Below the pieces are notes generated by a model. The model saw only the letters and a list, made by a program, of their open reading frames with translations. It searched no databases and was not told the DNA's origin. Below are positions 25,985-36,654 of a DNA stretch of 64,000 nucleotides, piece by piece. This stretch comes from Endozoicomonas sp. G2_2. Its GTDB lineage: Bacteria; Pseudomonadota; Gammaproteobacteria; Nevskiales; Salinisphaeraceae. Every line of letters starts with the position of its first letter. The first letter of the stretch is position 1. The DNA lies in NCBI RefSeq assembly GCF_017744135.1, contig NZ_JAGHQU010000005.1, positions 186,001-250,000 of the forward strand. Direction: 5' to 3'. Made by a program: the position numbers and the translations under genes.

Positions 25985-27898
25985 ATGAGCAGTCAGACGC
26001 AATTCGACGTCATCGTTGTCGGCGGCGGCCACGCCGGGACCGAGGCCGCGACCGCGGCCGCCCGCATGGGCGCGCGTACGCTGCTGCTCACCGACAATAT
26101 CGAAACCATCGGCCAGATGTCGTGCAACCCGGCGATCGGCGGCATTGGCAAGGGGCATCTGGTGCGCGAGATCGATGCGCTGGGCGGCGTCATGGGCCGC
26201 GCCGCGGATCGCGGCGGCATTCAGTTTCGCACCCTCAACGCGCGGAAGGGCCCGGCCGTGCGCGCCACCCGTGCCCAGGCCGATCGCGCGCTCTACAAGG
26301 CCGCAGTACGTTCGATGGTCGAGAACCAGCCGAATCTTCATCTGTTCCAGCAGTCGGTGGCTGATCTGGTGGTCGAGAACGGCCGGGTCGCCGGTGTCGA
26401 GACGGCCATGGGGCTGACCTTTCATGCGCCCACCGTCGTGCTCACCGTGGGCACCTTTCTTGGCGGCACGATCCATGTCGGCCACAAGCGCTTTGGCGGC
26501 GGCCGCGCGGGCGACGCGCCATCGAACGCGCTGTCCGAGCGTCTGCGCGCGCTGGATCTGCCGGTGGGGCGGCTCAAGACCGGTACGCCGCCACGGATCG
26601 ACGCCAAGAGCATCGATTATTCCCAGCTCGCCGAGCAGCCGGGCGATACGCCCGCACCCGTATTTTCGTTCATGGGGCGGCGCGCCGAGCATCCGCGCCA
26701 GGTGAGCTGTCATATCACCTACACCAACGATCGCACTCATCAGATCATCCGCGACAACATCGGCGAGTCGGCGATGTATTCCGGTCAGATCGACTCGGTC
26801 GGCCCGCGCTATTGCCCGTCGATCGAGGACAAGGTGGTGCGCTTCGCCGACAAGGAATCGCACCAGATCTTCATCGAGCCGGAGGGGCTGACCGCTGCCG
26901 AGGTGTATCCCAACGGCATCTCGACCAGCCTGTCGTTCGAGACCCAGCTGCAGGTGGTGCGCTCGATCGCCGGCTTCGAGACCGCGCATATCACGCGCCC
27001 CGGCTATGCCATCGAGTACGACTATTTCGACCCGCGGGCGCTGAACTACACGCTGGAAACCAGGGCGATCGGCGGGCTGTATTTCGCCGGCCAGATCAAC
27101 GGCACGACCGGTTATGAAGAAGCCGCGGCCCAGGGGCTGCTTGCGGGCATCAACGCGGCCCGCGCGGCGACAGATCGCGCGCCCTGGTGGCCGGGCCGCC
27201 ATGAGGCCTATCTCGGCGTGCTCGTGGACGACCTGATCACGCGCGGCACGATCGAGCCCTATCGCATGTTCACCTCGCGCGCGGAGCATCGCCTGCTGCT
27301 GCGCGAGGACAATGCCGATACCCGGCTGACGCCGATCGGTCGCGAACTCGGACTGGTTGGTGACGACCGCCTGGCCGTGTTCGAAGCACGTCGTGAAGCC
27401 GTCGCCGCCGAGCAGGCGCGGCTGGCGAAGATCACGGTCAAGCCGGCCGATCTTGGCGCCGACCACGGCGCGGCCTGGTTGGGCAATGGGCTCAAGCAGG
27501 CGCTACCGGCCGCCGAGTTGCTCAAGCGCCCGGGTGTATCCCATGCCCAGGTGGCGGCGATCGAAACCGTCGGCGCGCCGGCGCTGGCGCATCTCGACGC
27601 GGAAGATGCCGAGGCCGTGGGCGAGCAGGTCGAAATCCAGGCCCGCTATGCCGGCTATATCGATCGCCAGCAGGCCGAGATCGAGAAGACCAAGGCCCAC
27701 GAGGCGACTGCGCTTCCTCGAGAGATGGACTATGCGGCGGTCTCCGGCTTGTCGAACGAACTCCGGGGCAAGCTCGAGGATGTCCGCCCGGCCACCCTCG
27801 GTCAGGCGTCGCGAATTCCGGGCATGACCCCGGCCGCGATCTCGTTGCTGCTCGTGCATCTGAAGAAAACCGGAGCGCCGCTACAGAAAAGCGCCTGA
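25985..27898 (+). CDS. mnmG: tRNA uridine-5-carboxymethylaminomethyl modification enzyme MnmG
   Basis: 637 residues, full length. The FAD site [14 protein letters not shown] is at the N-terminus, followed by the family motifs [23 protein letters not shown] and the later [21 protein letters not shown]. The C-terminal helical domain that contacts tRNA and MnmE is complete (ends [12 protein letters not shown]). With MnmE it installs the cmnm5 group on wobble U34. In many proteobacteria rsmG and parAB follow; here an oppA gene follows instead, so the usual origin-proximal gene string is broken. Confidence 0.97.
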   Translation: MSSQTQFDVIVVGGGHAGTEAATAAARMGARTLLLTDNIETIGQMSCNPAIGGIGKGHLVREIDALGGVMGRAADRGGIQFRTLNARKGPAVRATRAQADRALYKAAVRSMVENQPNLHLFQQSVADLVVENGRVAGVETAMGLTFHAPTVVLTVGTFLGGTIHVGHKRFGGGRAGDAPSNALSERLRALDLPVGRLKTGTPPRIDAKSIDYSQLAEQPGDTPAPVFSFMGRRAEHPRQVSCHITYTNDRTHQIIRDNIGESAMYSGQIDSVGPRYCPSIEDKVVRFADKESHQIFIEPEGLTAAEVYPNGISTSLSFETQLQVVRSIAGFETAHITRPGYAIEYDYFDPRALNYTLETRAIGGLYFAGQINGTTGYEEAAAQGLLAGINAARAATDRAPWWPGRHEAYLGVLVDDLITRGTIEPYRMFTSRAEHRLLLREDNADTRLTPIGRELGLVGDDRLAVFEARREAVAAEQARLAKITVKPADLGADHGAAWLGNGLKQALPAAELLKRPGVSHAQVAAIETVGAPALAHLDAEDAEAVGEQVEIQARYAGYIDRQQAEIEKTKAHEATALPREMDYAAVSGLSNELRGKLEDVRPATLGQASRIPGMTPAAISLLLVHLKKTGAPLQKSA

Positions 27899-27999
27899 TC
27901 ACGGTGTTCCTGCGCGCCCGGCGCGTAGCGCCAGGGCATTCGAACAGCGCGTCTTTCGTGTAGTCTGAGCGCGCATCCCAAGCTGGTTATTGTCTGCGC

Positions 28000-29634
28000 A
28001 TGCTGTCTCGTCGAATCCTGCTTTGCCTGCTGTTTCTCTGCGTCGGTCTGACGGCCTGCAGCAGCGACAAATCCGAGCAATTCCCGGTCAAGAACACGCC
28101 GGAAATTCACGACGACGGCAGCACCACCCTGCGTCGCGGCAATGGTGCGGAGCCGGAAAGCCTGGACCCGCACCAGGCGCGTAGCGTGCCCGCGGCCAAT
28201 GTGCTTCGCGATCTCTATGCCGGGCTGGTGCAGATCGCGCCGGACGGCGAGATCGTGCCGGCAGACGCCGAATCCTGGGAGGTTGGCGAGCAGAAGCTGG
28301 TCTATACCTTCACGCTGCGCGATAACGCGCGTTGGTCGAACGGCGAGCCGCTCACGGCCCAGGACTATGTCTACAGCCTGCGGCGCAGTGTCGATCCCGT
28401 CACCGGTTCGCCGTATGCCCAGCTGCATACGCCGATCGTCAACGCCAACGACATCATCCAGGGCGACAAGCCGCCGGAAAGTCTCGGCGTACGCGCGCTC
28501 GACGACAAGACGCTCGAAATCACGCTGAAATCGCCGACGCCGTATTTCCTGGGCACGCTGGCGCACAGCATCAGCTATCCCGTGTATCGCCCCGCTGTCG
28601 AGGCCCACTGCGCGGCTTTTCCGCAGCCGGGCAACGCGGTCACCAACGGTGCCTACAAGATGGCAAGCTGGCGGGTGAACTCGATGATCGGCCTCGAGCG
28701 CAACACCGAATACTGGGACGACGCCAACACCGCCATCGACCGGGTCGAGTTCTACCCGATCACCAACGGCAATTCCGCGCTGTCGCGCTACCAGGCCGGC
28801 GAGCTGGACTGGGCGACCAAGGTCCCCATCTCGCAGTATGACGCGATCGAGAAATACATTCCCGCGCAGCTGCATACCCAGCCCACGCTCGGCGTCTACT
28901 ACTACGGTCTGAACCTGCGGCGCCCGCCGTTCAAGGATGCGCCCGAGCTGCGCCATGCGCTGTCGATGGCGATCGACCGGCGCGTGATCGTCGACAAGAT
29001 CACCCGCGGCGACGAGATCCCTGCCTATGGCTGGATTCCGCCGGTGGTCGAAGGCTACGACGGCGCCAAGTTCGAGTGGACCACGCTGTCGGATGCCGAC
29101 CGCAACGCCAAGGCGCGCGAACTCTATGAAAAGGCCGGCTATTCCGAGGACAAGCCGCTCGAGGTCGAGATTCGCTACAACAGCGGCGAGGGCAACAAGA
29201 AGATCGCTTCGGTGATCGCGTCGATGTGGCGCAGCGTGCTCGGCGCGGATGTCACCCTGCGCAACGAGGAATGGAAAGTCTTTCTCGACAGCGTGCGCCA
29301 GGGCGCGACTACCGAGGCCTACCGGTTGGCCTGGATCGGCGACTACAACGACCCGAATACCTTCTTCGAGCTCATGAACTCGAAGTTCGGCCTCAACGGC
29401 ACCGGCTATGCGAGCGCCGAATACGACCGCCTGCAGGAGAAACAGGCGCATATGCCGGACGGGCCAGAACGCAACAAGGTGATGAAGCAGGCAGAGGCCA
29501 CGCTGCTGGCCGACAGCCCCGTGATCCCGATCTATTTCTATGTCAGCAAGTATCTGATCAAGGACTATGTGAAGGGCTTCGAGGGCAACCCGCTCGACGC
29601 GTACTACAGCAAGGATCTGTCGATCGAGCCGTGA
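28000..29634 (+). CDS. oppA: Oligopeptide ABC transporter substrate-binding lipoprotein
   Basis: 544 residues with a lipoprotein signal ending LTAC. The mature part is an SBP_bac_5 protein: EPESLDPHQARS near the start, LRDNARWSNGEPLTAQDYVYSLRR in the first lobe and the PNTFFELMNSKFG region in the second. Such proteins bind peptides in a two-lobed periplasmic cleft. It heads oppABC, 40 bp before oppB. The 100 bp before it, after mnmG, has no strong terminator, so it may have its own promoter near 27955-27965 (TAGTCTGAG-like, weak). Confidence 0.93.
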   Translation: MLSRRILLCLLFLCVGLTACSSDKSEQFPVKNTPEIHDDGSTTLRRGNGAEPESLDPHQARSVPAANVLRDLYAGLVQIAPDGEIVPADAESWEVGEQKLVYTFTLRDNARWSNGEPLTAQDYVYSLRRSVDPVTGSPYAQLHTPIVNANDIIQGDKPPESLGVRALDDKTLEITLKSPTPYFLGTLAHSISYPVYRPAVEAHCAAFPQPGNAVTNGAYKMASWRVNSMIGLERNTEYWDDANTAIDRVEFYPITNGNSALSRYQAGELDWATKVPISQYDAIEKYIPAQLHTQPTLGVYYYGLNLRRPPFKDAPELRHALSMAIDRRVIVDKITRGDEIPAYGWIPPVVEGYDGAKFEWTTLSDADRNAKARELYEKAGYSEDKPLEVEIRYNSGEGNKKIASVIASMWRSVLGADVTLRNEEWKVFLDSVRQGATTEAYRLAWIGDYNDPNTFFELMNSKFGLNGTGYASAEYDRLQEKQAHMPDGPERNKVMKQAEATLLADSPVIPIYFYVSKYLIKDYVKGFEGNPLDAYYSKDLSIEP

Positions 29635-29674
29635 GCGGCTCGGTGATCGACATGCGCGACAGGCACGGTTGATC

Positions 29675-30592
29675 ATGCTGTCCTATGCGCTGCGCCGGCT
29701 GCTCGGCGCGTTTCCCACGCTACTCATTTTGCTCACGCTGGCGTTCGTGATGATGCGCGCCGCGCCCGGTGGTCCGTTCGATGCCGATCGCGAGCTGCCG
29801 GCGCAGGTCAAGGCCAATCTCGAGGCCAAGTACCATCTCGACGAGCCGCTCTATCAGCAGTACGGCCGTTACCTCTGGGATGTGGCCCATTTCGATTTCG
29901 GCCCGTCGTTCCAGTATCGCGATATCACCGTCAACGACCTTATCGCCTCCGGCTTTCCCGTTTCGCTCAAGCTCGGCGGTGCATCGCTCGCCTTCGCGCT
30001 GCTGTTCGGCGTGCCGCTGGGCATGGTCGCGGCGCTGCGCCAGAACCGGCCGGCGGATTACGCCGCGATGACCACGGCCATGCTCGGCATCTCGATTCCT
30101 AACTTCGTCCTCGCCCCGCTCATGATCCTGCTGTTCGCGGTCTATAACGACTGGCTGCCGGCCGGCGGCCTGGGCGGCTGGCAGAACTACGTGATGCCGG
30201 TGCTCGCGCTTGGTACGGCGATGATGGCCTATGTGGCGCGCCTGTCGCGGGCCTCCACCATTGAGGTCATGCGCTCGAACTATGTGCGCACGGCGCGCGC
30301 CAAGGGCCTGTCCGCGCGGCGCGTGGTCTGGGTGCATGCCTTGCCCGCCGCGCTCACGCCGGTGGTGTCGTTTCTCGGCCCGGCCGCGGCCGGCATCATC
30401 ACCGGGTCGGTGGTCATCGAGACCATCTTCGGCATTCCCGGGCTGGGCCAGTTCTTCGTGCAGGGCGCGCTCAATCGCGACTACACACTGGTGATGGGCG
30501 TGGTGCTGTTCTACGGCATGCTCATCGTCGCCTTCAATCTGGTCGTGGACCTGCTCTATGGCTGGCTTGACCCGCGGGTGAGCTACTCGTGA
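29675..30592 (+). CDS. oppB: Oligopeptide ABC transporter permease
   Basis: 305 residues. Typical OppB layout: MLSYALRRLLGAFPTLLIL as first membrane segment, then about five more, with the EAA loop around RTARAKGLSARRVVWVHALPAALTP. It pairs with OppC to form the membrane channel. The ATG at 29675 is preferred to a TTG two codons earlier. Its last codons overlap the oppC GTG start by four bases, showing tight coupling. Confidence 0.93.
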   Translation: MLSYALRRLLGAFPTLLILLTLAFVMMRAAPGGPFDADRELPAQVKANLEAKYHLDEPLYQQYGRYLWDVAHFDFGPSFQYRDITVNDLIASGFPVSLKLGGASLAFALLFGVPLGMVAALRQNRPADYAAMTTAMLGISIPNFVLAPLMILLFAVYNDWLPAGGLGGWQNYVMPVLALGTAMMAYVARLSRASTIEVMRSNYVRTARAKGLSARRVVWVHALPAALTPVVSFLGPAAAGIITGSVVIETIFGIPGLGQFFVQGALNRDYTLVMGVVLFYGMLIVAFNLVVDLLYGWLDPRVSYS

Positions 30593-31482
30593 GCAGCCGC
30601 GCCGATGAAATAGAGATCGCGAGCGCGCCCGAAAAGGGGCGCAGCCTGTTTTCCGACGCATTGCTGCGCCTGCGCGCCAACCGCGCTGCACTCGCCTCGT
30701 TGGGCCTGCTGGGCTTCATCGTGGTCGCGGTGGTGGTCGGGCCGTGGCTGTCGCCGCACGATTACTTCACCCAGAACTACGGGGCGATCTGGGTGCCGCC
30801 GACGATGACCGAAAGCCACTGGTTCGGTACCGACGGTCTCGGCCGTGACCTGTTCGTGCGGGCGCTGGAAGGCGGGCGCATCTCGCTGCTCATCGGCCTG
30901 GTCGCCACGCTGGTGAGTCTGGTGATCGGCGTGGCCTACGGCGCCACGGCCGGCTATGCCGGCGGGCGCGTGGACGGCGTGATGATGCGCATCGTCGATA
31001 TTCTCTATGCGATGCCGTTCCTGTTCTTCGTGATCCTGTTGATGGTGTTCTTTGGCCGCAACATCCTGCTGATCTTCGTGGCCATCGGCGCGATCAACTG
31101 GCTGGATATGGCGCGCATCGTGCGCGGCCAGACGCTTGCCCTGAAACAGCAGCCGTTCATCGAGGCCGCACGCATGTCCGGGGCCTCACCGTTCGCGATC
31201 GTGCTGCGGCATATCGTGCCCAACCTGCTCGGCGTTGTGGCGGTGTATATCACCCTCACCATTCCGCAGGTGATCCTGTTCGAATCGTTCCTGAGTTTTC
31301 TCGGGCTCGGCGTGCAGGAACCGGCCACCTCTTGGGGCGCGCTGATCAAGGATGGCGCCGATGAGATGGGGCGCGCGCCCTGGCTTTTGATCGTGCCGGC
31401 GGTTTTTCTGGCCGTGACGCTGTTCTGTTTCAACTTCATCGGTGATGGTTTGCGGGATGCGCTTGATCCGAAGGATCGGTGA
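30589..31482 (+). CDS. oppC: Oligopeptide ABC transporter permease
   Basis: 297 residues from a GTG that overlaps the oppB stop (GTGA). Has the OppC N-terminal segment (LRANRAALASLGLLGFIVVAVVVGPWLSP), the HWFGTDGLGRDLFVRAL block and the EAA loop EAARMSGASPFAIVLRHIVPN. Six membrane helices are expected. In related operons the two ATPase genes follow at once; here the operon stops and 953 bp, mainly repeat copy B, separate it from oppD. Confidence 0.93.
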   Translation: MSSRADEIEIASAPEKGRSLFSDALLRLRANRAALASLGLLGFIVVAVVVGPWLSPHDYFTQNYGAIWVPPTMTESHWFGTDGLGRDLFVRALEGGRISLLIGLVATLVSLVIGVAYGATAGYAGGRVDGVMMRIVDILYAMPFLFFVILLMVFFGRNILLIFVAIGAINWLDMARIVRGQTLALKQQPFIEAARMSGASPFAIVLRHIVPNLLGVVAVYITLTIPQVILFESFLSFLGLGVQEPATSWGALIKDGADEMGRAPWLLIVPAVFLAVTLFCFNFIGDGLRDALDPKDR

Positions 31483-31591
31483 CTGCCTGAGCGTGTTGCC
31501 GCGCTAAAATCTGTCGGCCTTCGATAGCGACTCACTTTGAAGTGCTGGGCTGACGTAGCCTGCAATCAAGAGTGTTGGATCAACGGTGGAG

Positions 31592-32249
31592 GTGGATTTT
31601 TACTTGGGGTTTCGCGCTGCTGCGCGAGTCACTTTTATTTGCTTGCCCAAATAAAAGTAACCAAAACAAAAGGCACCCTGTCTTGCGCCGATGCTACGCA
31701 TCGGTGCCCTCCCATCGCGGTCCGCAAGCGGGACGGCCGGAAACTCGCTGCGCTCAAACATCCGGCCGTCTTGATCCGCTTGCGGTCCGCGCTGCTCGGC
31801 GCTGCGCCCAAGGGGACCGAATACAGACAAAGACCGGCTCGCTATCGCTTCGCCATGAAGATCGCTAAGCGAGCTTCCTCGGACAACGCCGAAGGCGAGT
31901 CCGACCGGAACGTAACAAAACACCGCAACTTCGACTTGGTAGCTGTTCCCACGCTGTTGCTAGGCAGGCCGCGCCTGTATTCGGGCCCCGTGTGGCGCGA
32001 CGAGAAGCGCAGGACCGAAGGGTGTCCGGCGCACGGCGCCGGTGCGGCCAGCTGTTTGAGGATCGCCAAAGCTATCCGAGCCTAGTTAACTGACTAGGGC
32101 TGCATCCCTTCGGACCGAGCATCGCAGTGCACCGGCGCTCCGCGCCGGCGCGTAACCCGGGTGTCCTTTTCCTTTGCTTACTTTCTTTTGGACAAGCAAA
32201 AGAAAGTGAGTCGCACAACAGTGCGAAACCCCAAGCCGGAATTCACCCG
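31592..32249 (-). repeat. Long structured inverted-repeat element, copy B
   Basis: Reverse-complement relative of the element at 136-762. Left-end hairpins are TCGCGC-TGCT-GCGCGA (31612-31627) and CTTTTATTTG-CTTGCC-CAAATAAAAG (31632-31657). Right-end hairpins are CTTTCTTTTG-GACAAG-CAAAAGAAAG (32181-32206) and TCGCAC-AACA-GTGCGA (32211-32226). Three of the four ends seen in the window extend outward through ACTTGGGG or its partner. It fills the gap between oppC and oppD. The reading frames inside it are spurious. Bases 31483-31591 and 32250-32422 show nothing else I can name. Confidence 0.85.
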
Positions 32250-32422
32250 CGCCGTTGATTTAGAAAACCCAGTTTTCGCCGCCGCAGCTTTTAATAAGCG
32301 CTCGACAGAAGCCATAGATTCTCGTGAAACAGCGCTGATCTTCGCCAACTGTGGCGAGTTCACCGAGGCGGTAAAACTCAACAGGGCAGGCACGGCTGGC
32401 CCGTTCGAAGCAGCGGTTGCCT

Positions 32423-32428
32423 TACACT
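32423..32428 (+). promoter_or_regulatory. Predicted -10 element directly before oppD
   Basis: TACACT ends eight bases before the oppD ATG (32436), with GGGCGCC between. Initiation would fall at or next to the start codon, giving a leaderless or nearly leaderless mRNA. No convincing -35. Confidence 0.4.
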
Positions 32429-32435
32429 GGGCGCC

Positions 32436-33250
<815 letters not shown>

Positions 33251-33254
<4 letters not shown>

Positions 33255-34714
33255 ACCTGCCGGACTATCTGACCGCGCCGGAGCTGGTCTCTCTGCTGCG
33301 GTTCTGGGCAACCGTGCTGTTGCTGGTGGGCACCGCGCTGGTGGCGAGCGTACACGCGCTGCTCACGCGCGAAACCCCGGCGAGCGCTTTCGGCTGGATC
33401 GGCGTGTCGATACTGTTCCCGCCGGTTGGGCCCTTGCTCTACTACATGTTCGGCGTCAATCGCGTGCGTATTCGTGCGCGGCGTCTGGACCGGCAATCGC
33501 GCCACGGCCTGGGTGCACGCCAGCCCGGCGCGTACGCGGAACTGCGCGACTACAGCGATATTCTGGACCGGCGTCGTCTCGGCCTCGCCGCCGCAGGCGA
33601 CCGGCTGTCCGCCTGGCCGGTGGTGGCCGGCAACGCCGTGGACATGCTTCATAACGGCGAGCAGGCCTATCCGCCGATGCTGGAGGCGATCGAAAAAGCC
33701 CGGCGTTTCGTCTATCTGACCACTTATATCTTCGAGACCAACAAGGTCGGCAAGCGCTTCATAAACGCACTCGGGCGCGCTGCCGAGCGTGGTGTGGACG
33801 TGCGCGTGCTCATCGACGGCGTGGGCGAGTACTACGCCTGGCCGGGTCGGCGCGCGGTGGCACTGCTCAAGCGACAGAACGTGCAGGCCGCGCGTTTTCT
33901 GCCGCCGCGGCTATTGCCACCGTCGCTGCGTATCAACCTGCGCAATCATCGCAAGATTCTGGTCACGGATGCCGGGGTGGCCTTCACTGGCGGCATGAAT
34001 ATCGGCGATCGGCATTTCTATGCCGACGGGCGCGGCGTCGAGGACATGCATTTTCGTTTCGCCGGCCCGATCGTGCGCCAGATCGAGGCCGTGTTTCTGT
34101 CTGATTGGGCGTTTGCGACCGGTCGCCAGACCGGCGTCAGCCGCGGCGAGATCGCGGCCTCCGGCAGCGCGGCCTGTCGCAGTATCGAAAACGGGCCGAC
34201 CCGCGACACCGAACGCCTGGCCACGCTGGTGCAGACCGCCATCGCCAGCGCCCGCCGGCGGGTGCTGATCATGACGCCGTATTTCCTGCCCGGCCCGGCC
34301 CTGATCGGCGCGCTGCAGTCGGCGGCGTTGCGCGGGCTGGACGTGCAGATCGTGCTGCCGTCGAAGAACAACCTGCCGTTCGTGGAATGGGCCTCGCGCC
34401 ACGCGCTGGGCGAACTGATGCTGCGCGGGGTGAAGATCGTCTACCGGCCGCCGCCGTTCGCGCACACCAAGCTGCTGGTGCTCGACGACGACTATGCGCT
34501 GGTCGGTTCGCCCAATCTCGACCCGCGGAGTCTGCGTCTGAATTTCGAGCTGGCGGTAGAGATCTTCGATACGAGCGGTGTCGAGGCGCTGGCGACGCAT
34601 ATCCAGGGCATCGCCGAGCGCAGCCGCGCCTACACGCTCGCCGACCTGCGGCGCCGGCGCTGGCCGGCGCGCGTGCGTGATTCGATCTTCTGGCTGTTTT
34701 CGTCGTATTTCTGA
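33251..34714 (+). CDS. Cardiolipin synthase (phospholipase D superfamily)
   Basis: 487 residues. Two N-terminal membrane segments (about 16-36 and 45-70, FGWIGVSILFPPVGPLLYYMFG) precede two PLD domains. The HKD motifs are NHRKILVTDAGVAFTGG (catalytic His-Lys-Asp) and HTKLLVLDDDYALVGSPNLD. Layout fits ClsA-type enzymes that join two phosphatidylglycerols, or ClsB/ClsC relatives. The start overlaps the oppD stop, which would couple a lipid enzyme to a peptide-uptake ATPase; this may simply be how operon pieces were joined. It converges on the nuclease-fold gene. Confidence 0.9.
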
Positions 34715-34747
34715 CGCGTTGCGGGCGCGACCCGGGCCCCTCGCTCT

Positions 34748-35581
34748 CTAGCCTTGACGGCCGTGATGGGCGCTTTCCAGCGCCTGCTGCAGCGCTGTCG
34801 GCAGTTCCACGGTCATGTGCAGCGGCAGGTGATCGGAGAGCACCGTGTCGATCGCCCGTGCGTCGCGAATCGCGAGGCTGGGCGAGGTGAGGATATGGTC
34901 GATGCCGCGCCGCGGTCGCCAGCTCGGAAAGGTGGGCAGCGGCCGGTCGTAGACGTGTAGGCCGCTGGCCGCCAGCGCCGGGTCCGCGATCAGCGCGTGG
35001 GCGGTGCAGTTGGTGTCGCCCATGACGACGACGTGTTCGTCTTTCGCCACCAGATCACAGATTGCGGCCAGCTGGCGCGCACGGCTGCCCGCGCCCAGCG
35101 CCAGATGCGTGACCACCACCGCCAGGCTGTCGCTGGGGGTGCCGAAACGCGCGATCAGCGCGCCGCGGCCGGGCAGGCGCCCGGGCAGCTTGTGCTCGCT
35201 CACCGCAAACGGGGTGAAGCGGCTGATCAGGCCGAGGCCGTGCTGGGCCACGCGCCCGAGATTGCGGTTGACCTGGACCCGCCAGTATTCGAAGCCCGCC
35301 TGTTCGGCGAGGTGTTCGATCTGGTTGCGATACTGGCTGCGCCGGCTGCCGGCGTCGATTTCCTGCAGGCCGATGATGTCGTGGCCGACCAGTAGTTCGC
35401 CGATGCGGTCGAGATTGTCGCGCACCTGCTGGCTGGGCAGCACATGGCGCCAGCCGCGGGTGACGTACTCGCGATAGCGCTTGGTGCCGACGCCGACCTG
35501 CATGTTGAAGCTGAGCAGGGACAGACGCGGCCTGTCGCGACTGGGGTGACGCAGGGCGCCGGGAGCGTTGGGCGAATTCAC
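34748..35581 (-). CDS. Endonuclease/exonuclease/phosphatase family protein
   Basis: 277 residues from a GTG. EEP fold motifs are present: LLSFNMQVG, HDIIGLQEID (catalytic Glu), VVVMGDTNC (Asp/Asn pair) and the late LSDHLPL (Asp-His). The family cuts phosphodiesters in DNA or in lipid head groups. In E. coli the similar ybhP gene sits with a cardiolipin synthase gene (clsB), so the tail-to-tail pairing with a cardiolipin synthase here may be meaningful, though substrate is unknown. It is antisense within the broken opp cluster; its start lies 56 bp from that of oppF, so they share a divergent control region. Confidence 0.85.
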   Translation of the reverse strand: MNSPNAPGALRHPSRDRPRLSLLSFNMQVGVGTKRYREYVTRGWRHVLPSQQVRDNLDRIGELLVGHDIIGLQEIDAGSRRSQYRNQIEHLAEQAGFEYWRVQVNRNLGRVAQHGLGLISRFTPFAVSEHKLPGRLPGRGALIARFGTPSDSLAVVVTHLALGAGSRARQLAAICDLVAKDEHVVVMGDTNCTAHALIADPALAASGLHVYDRPLPTFPSWRPRRGIDHILTSPSLAIRDARAIDTVLSDHLPLHMTVELPTALQQALESAHHGRQG

Positions 35582-35637
35582 GGCTTCAGCGTACCATCGT
35601 TACCGGACTTAGTAGGTGCCGTACGGGCGGCTTGCCG

Positions 35638-36648
35638 ATGAACGAAACGCTTCTGCACGCGCAGGATCTCAAGGTGCATTTTCCGCTGAGTGCCGGTTGG
35701 CCGTGGCAGGACGCGGGCGTTCTCAAGGCGGTGGACGGCGTCAGTCTGGCGCTGCAGCCCGGGCGCACCCTGGGGCTGGTCGGCGAGTCCGGCTGCGGCA
35801 AATCGACCCTGGCGCGGGCGCTGACCGGTATGGTGCCGATCACAGCGGGCGATCTCGTGTTCGACGGCCGCCGCGTCGAGCACCGGAAACCGACAACCTG
35901 GAAATCACTGCGCCGCGACGTGCAGATGATTTTCCAGGACCCGCTGGCCAGTCTCGACCCGCGCATGACCGTGGGTCAGATCGTGGCCGAGCCGCTGCGC
36001 CATCTCAGACCCGAGCTGTCGCGGTCCGAGCGCAACCGGCGCGTGCGGGACATGATCGAACGCGTCGGCCTGTCGCAGGCACAGATCAACCGCTACCCGC
36101 ACGAATTCTCCGGCGGCCAGTGTCAGCGTATCGGCATCGCCCGCGCGCTGGTGGTCGAGCCGAAAGTGCTCATTTGTGACGAGCCGGTTTCAGCGCTGGA
36201 TGTCTCGATCCAGGCCCGGATCGTCGAACTGCTGCAAGAACTGCAAGCGGAGTTCGGCATTGCGATCCTGTTTATCGCCCACGATCTCGCCGTGGTCCGA
36301 CAGATCAGCGACGAAGTGATGGTCATGTATCTCGGCCGGGTGATGGAGCAGGCCGAGGGCGACGCCCTGTTCGACGTGCCGGCCCACCCCTATACCCGCG
36401 CGCTGCTGTCGGCGGTACCGCGCCCCGACCCCGCACTCGAGCGCGCGCGTCGTCGTATCGCGTTGCCGGGCGAGCTGCCGTCGCCGGCGAATCCGCCGTC
36501 CGGCTGTGTCTTTCGCACGCGTTGCCCGTGGGCGCAGGCGGACTGCGCGGCCCAGGTGCCGGCGCTGCGCGCGTTCGGCGAGGCCGGCCGCGTGGCCTGC
36601 CTGCATGCGGAGGCCGTGGCCGAGCAGAGCATCGCCGCGGTGTCTTGA
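35638..36648 (+). CDS. oppF: Oligopeptide ABC transporter ATPase with C-terminal HPY domain
   Basis: 336 residues. Walker A GESGCGKST, signature FSGGQCQRIGIARAL, Walker B VLICDEPVSALD, H-loop FIAHDLAVV, and the C-terminal oligopeptide/dipeptide extension with CVFRTRCPWAQADC are all present. It should pair with the short OppD. The ATG at 35638 is used over a TTG at 35632. It is separated from oppD by the cardiolipin synthase and the antisense EEP gene, so it must be transcribed from a promoter in the 56 bp divergent gap or by long read-through. The next gene begins six bases after its stop. Confidence 0.92.
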   Translation: MNETLLHAQDLKVHFPLSAGWPWQDAGVLKAVDGVSLALQPGRTLGLVGESGCGKSTLARALTGMVPITAGDLVFDGRRVEHRKPTTWKSLRRDVQMIFQDPLASLDPRMTVGQIVAEPLRHLRPELSRSERNRRVRDMIERVGLSQAQINRYPHEFSGGQCQRIGIARALVVEPKVLICDEPVSALDVSIQARIVELLQELQAEFGIAILFIAHDLAVVRQISDEVMVMYLGRVMEQAEGDALFDVPAHPYTRALLSAVPRPDPALERARRRIALPGELPSPANPPSGCVFRTRCPWAQADCAAQVPALRAFGEAGRVACLHAEAVAEQSIAAVS

Positions 36649-36654
36649 ATCGCG

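Noticed and set aside
31537-32235. Open frames of up to about 180 codons between oppC and oppD
   Set aside because: They are produced by repeat B and show no protein signature.
136-32249. Site-specific invertase-controlled switch
   Set aside because: No recombinase or invertase gene is in the window; only homologous recombination between repeats is considered.
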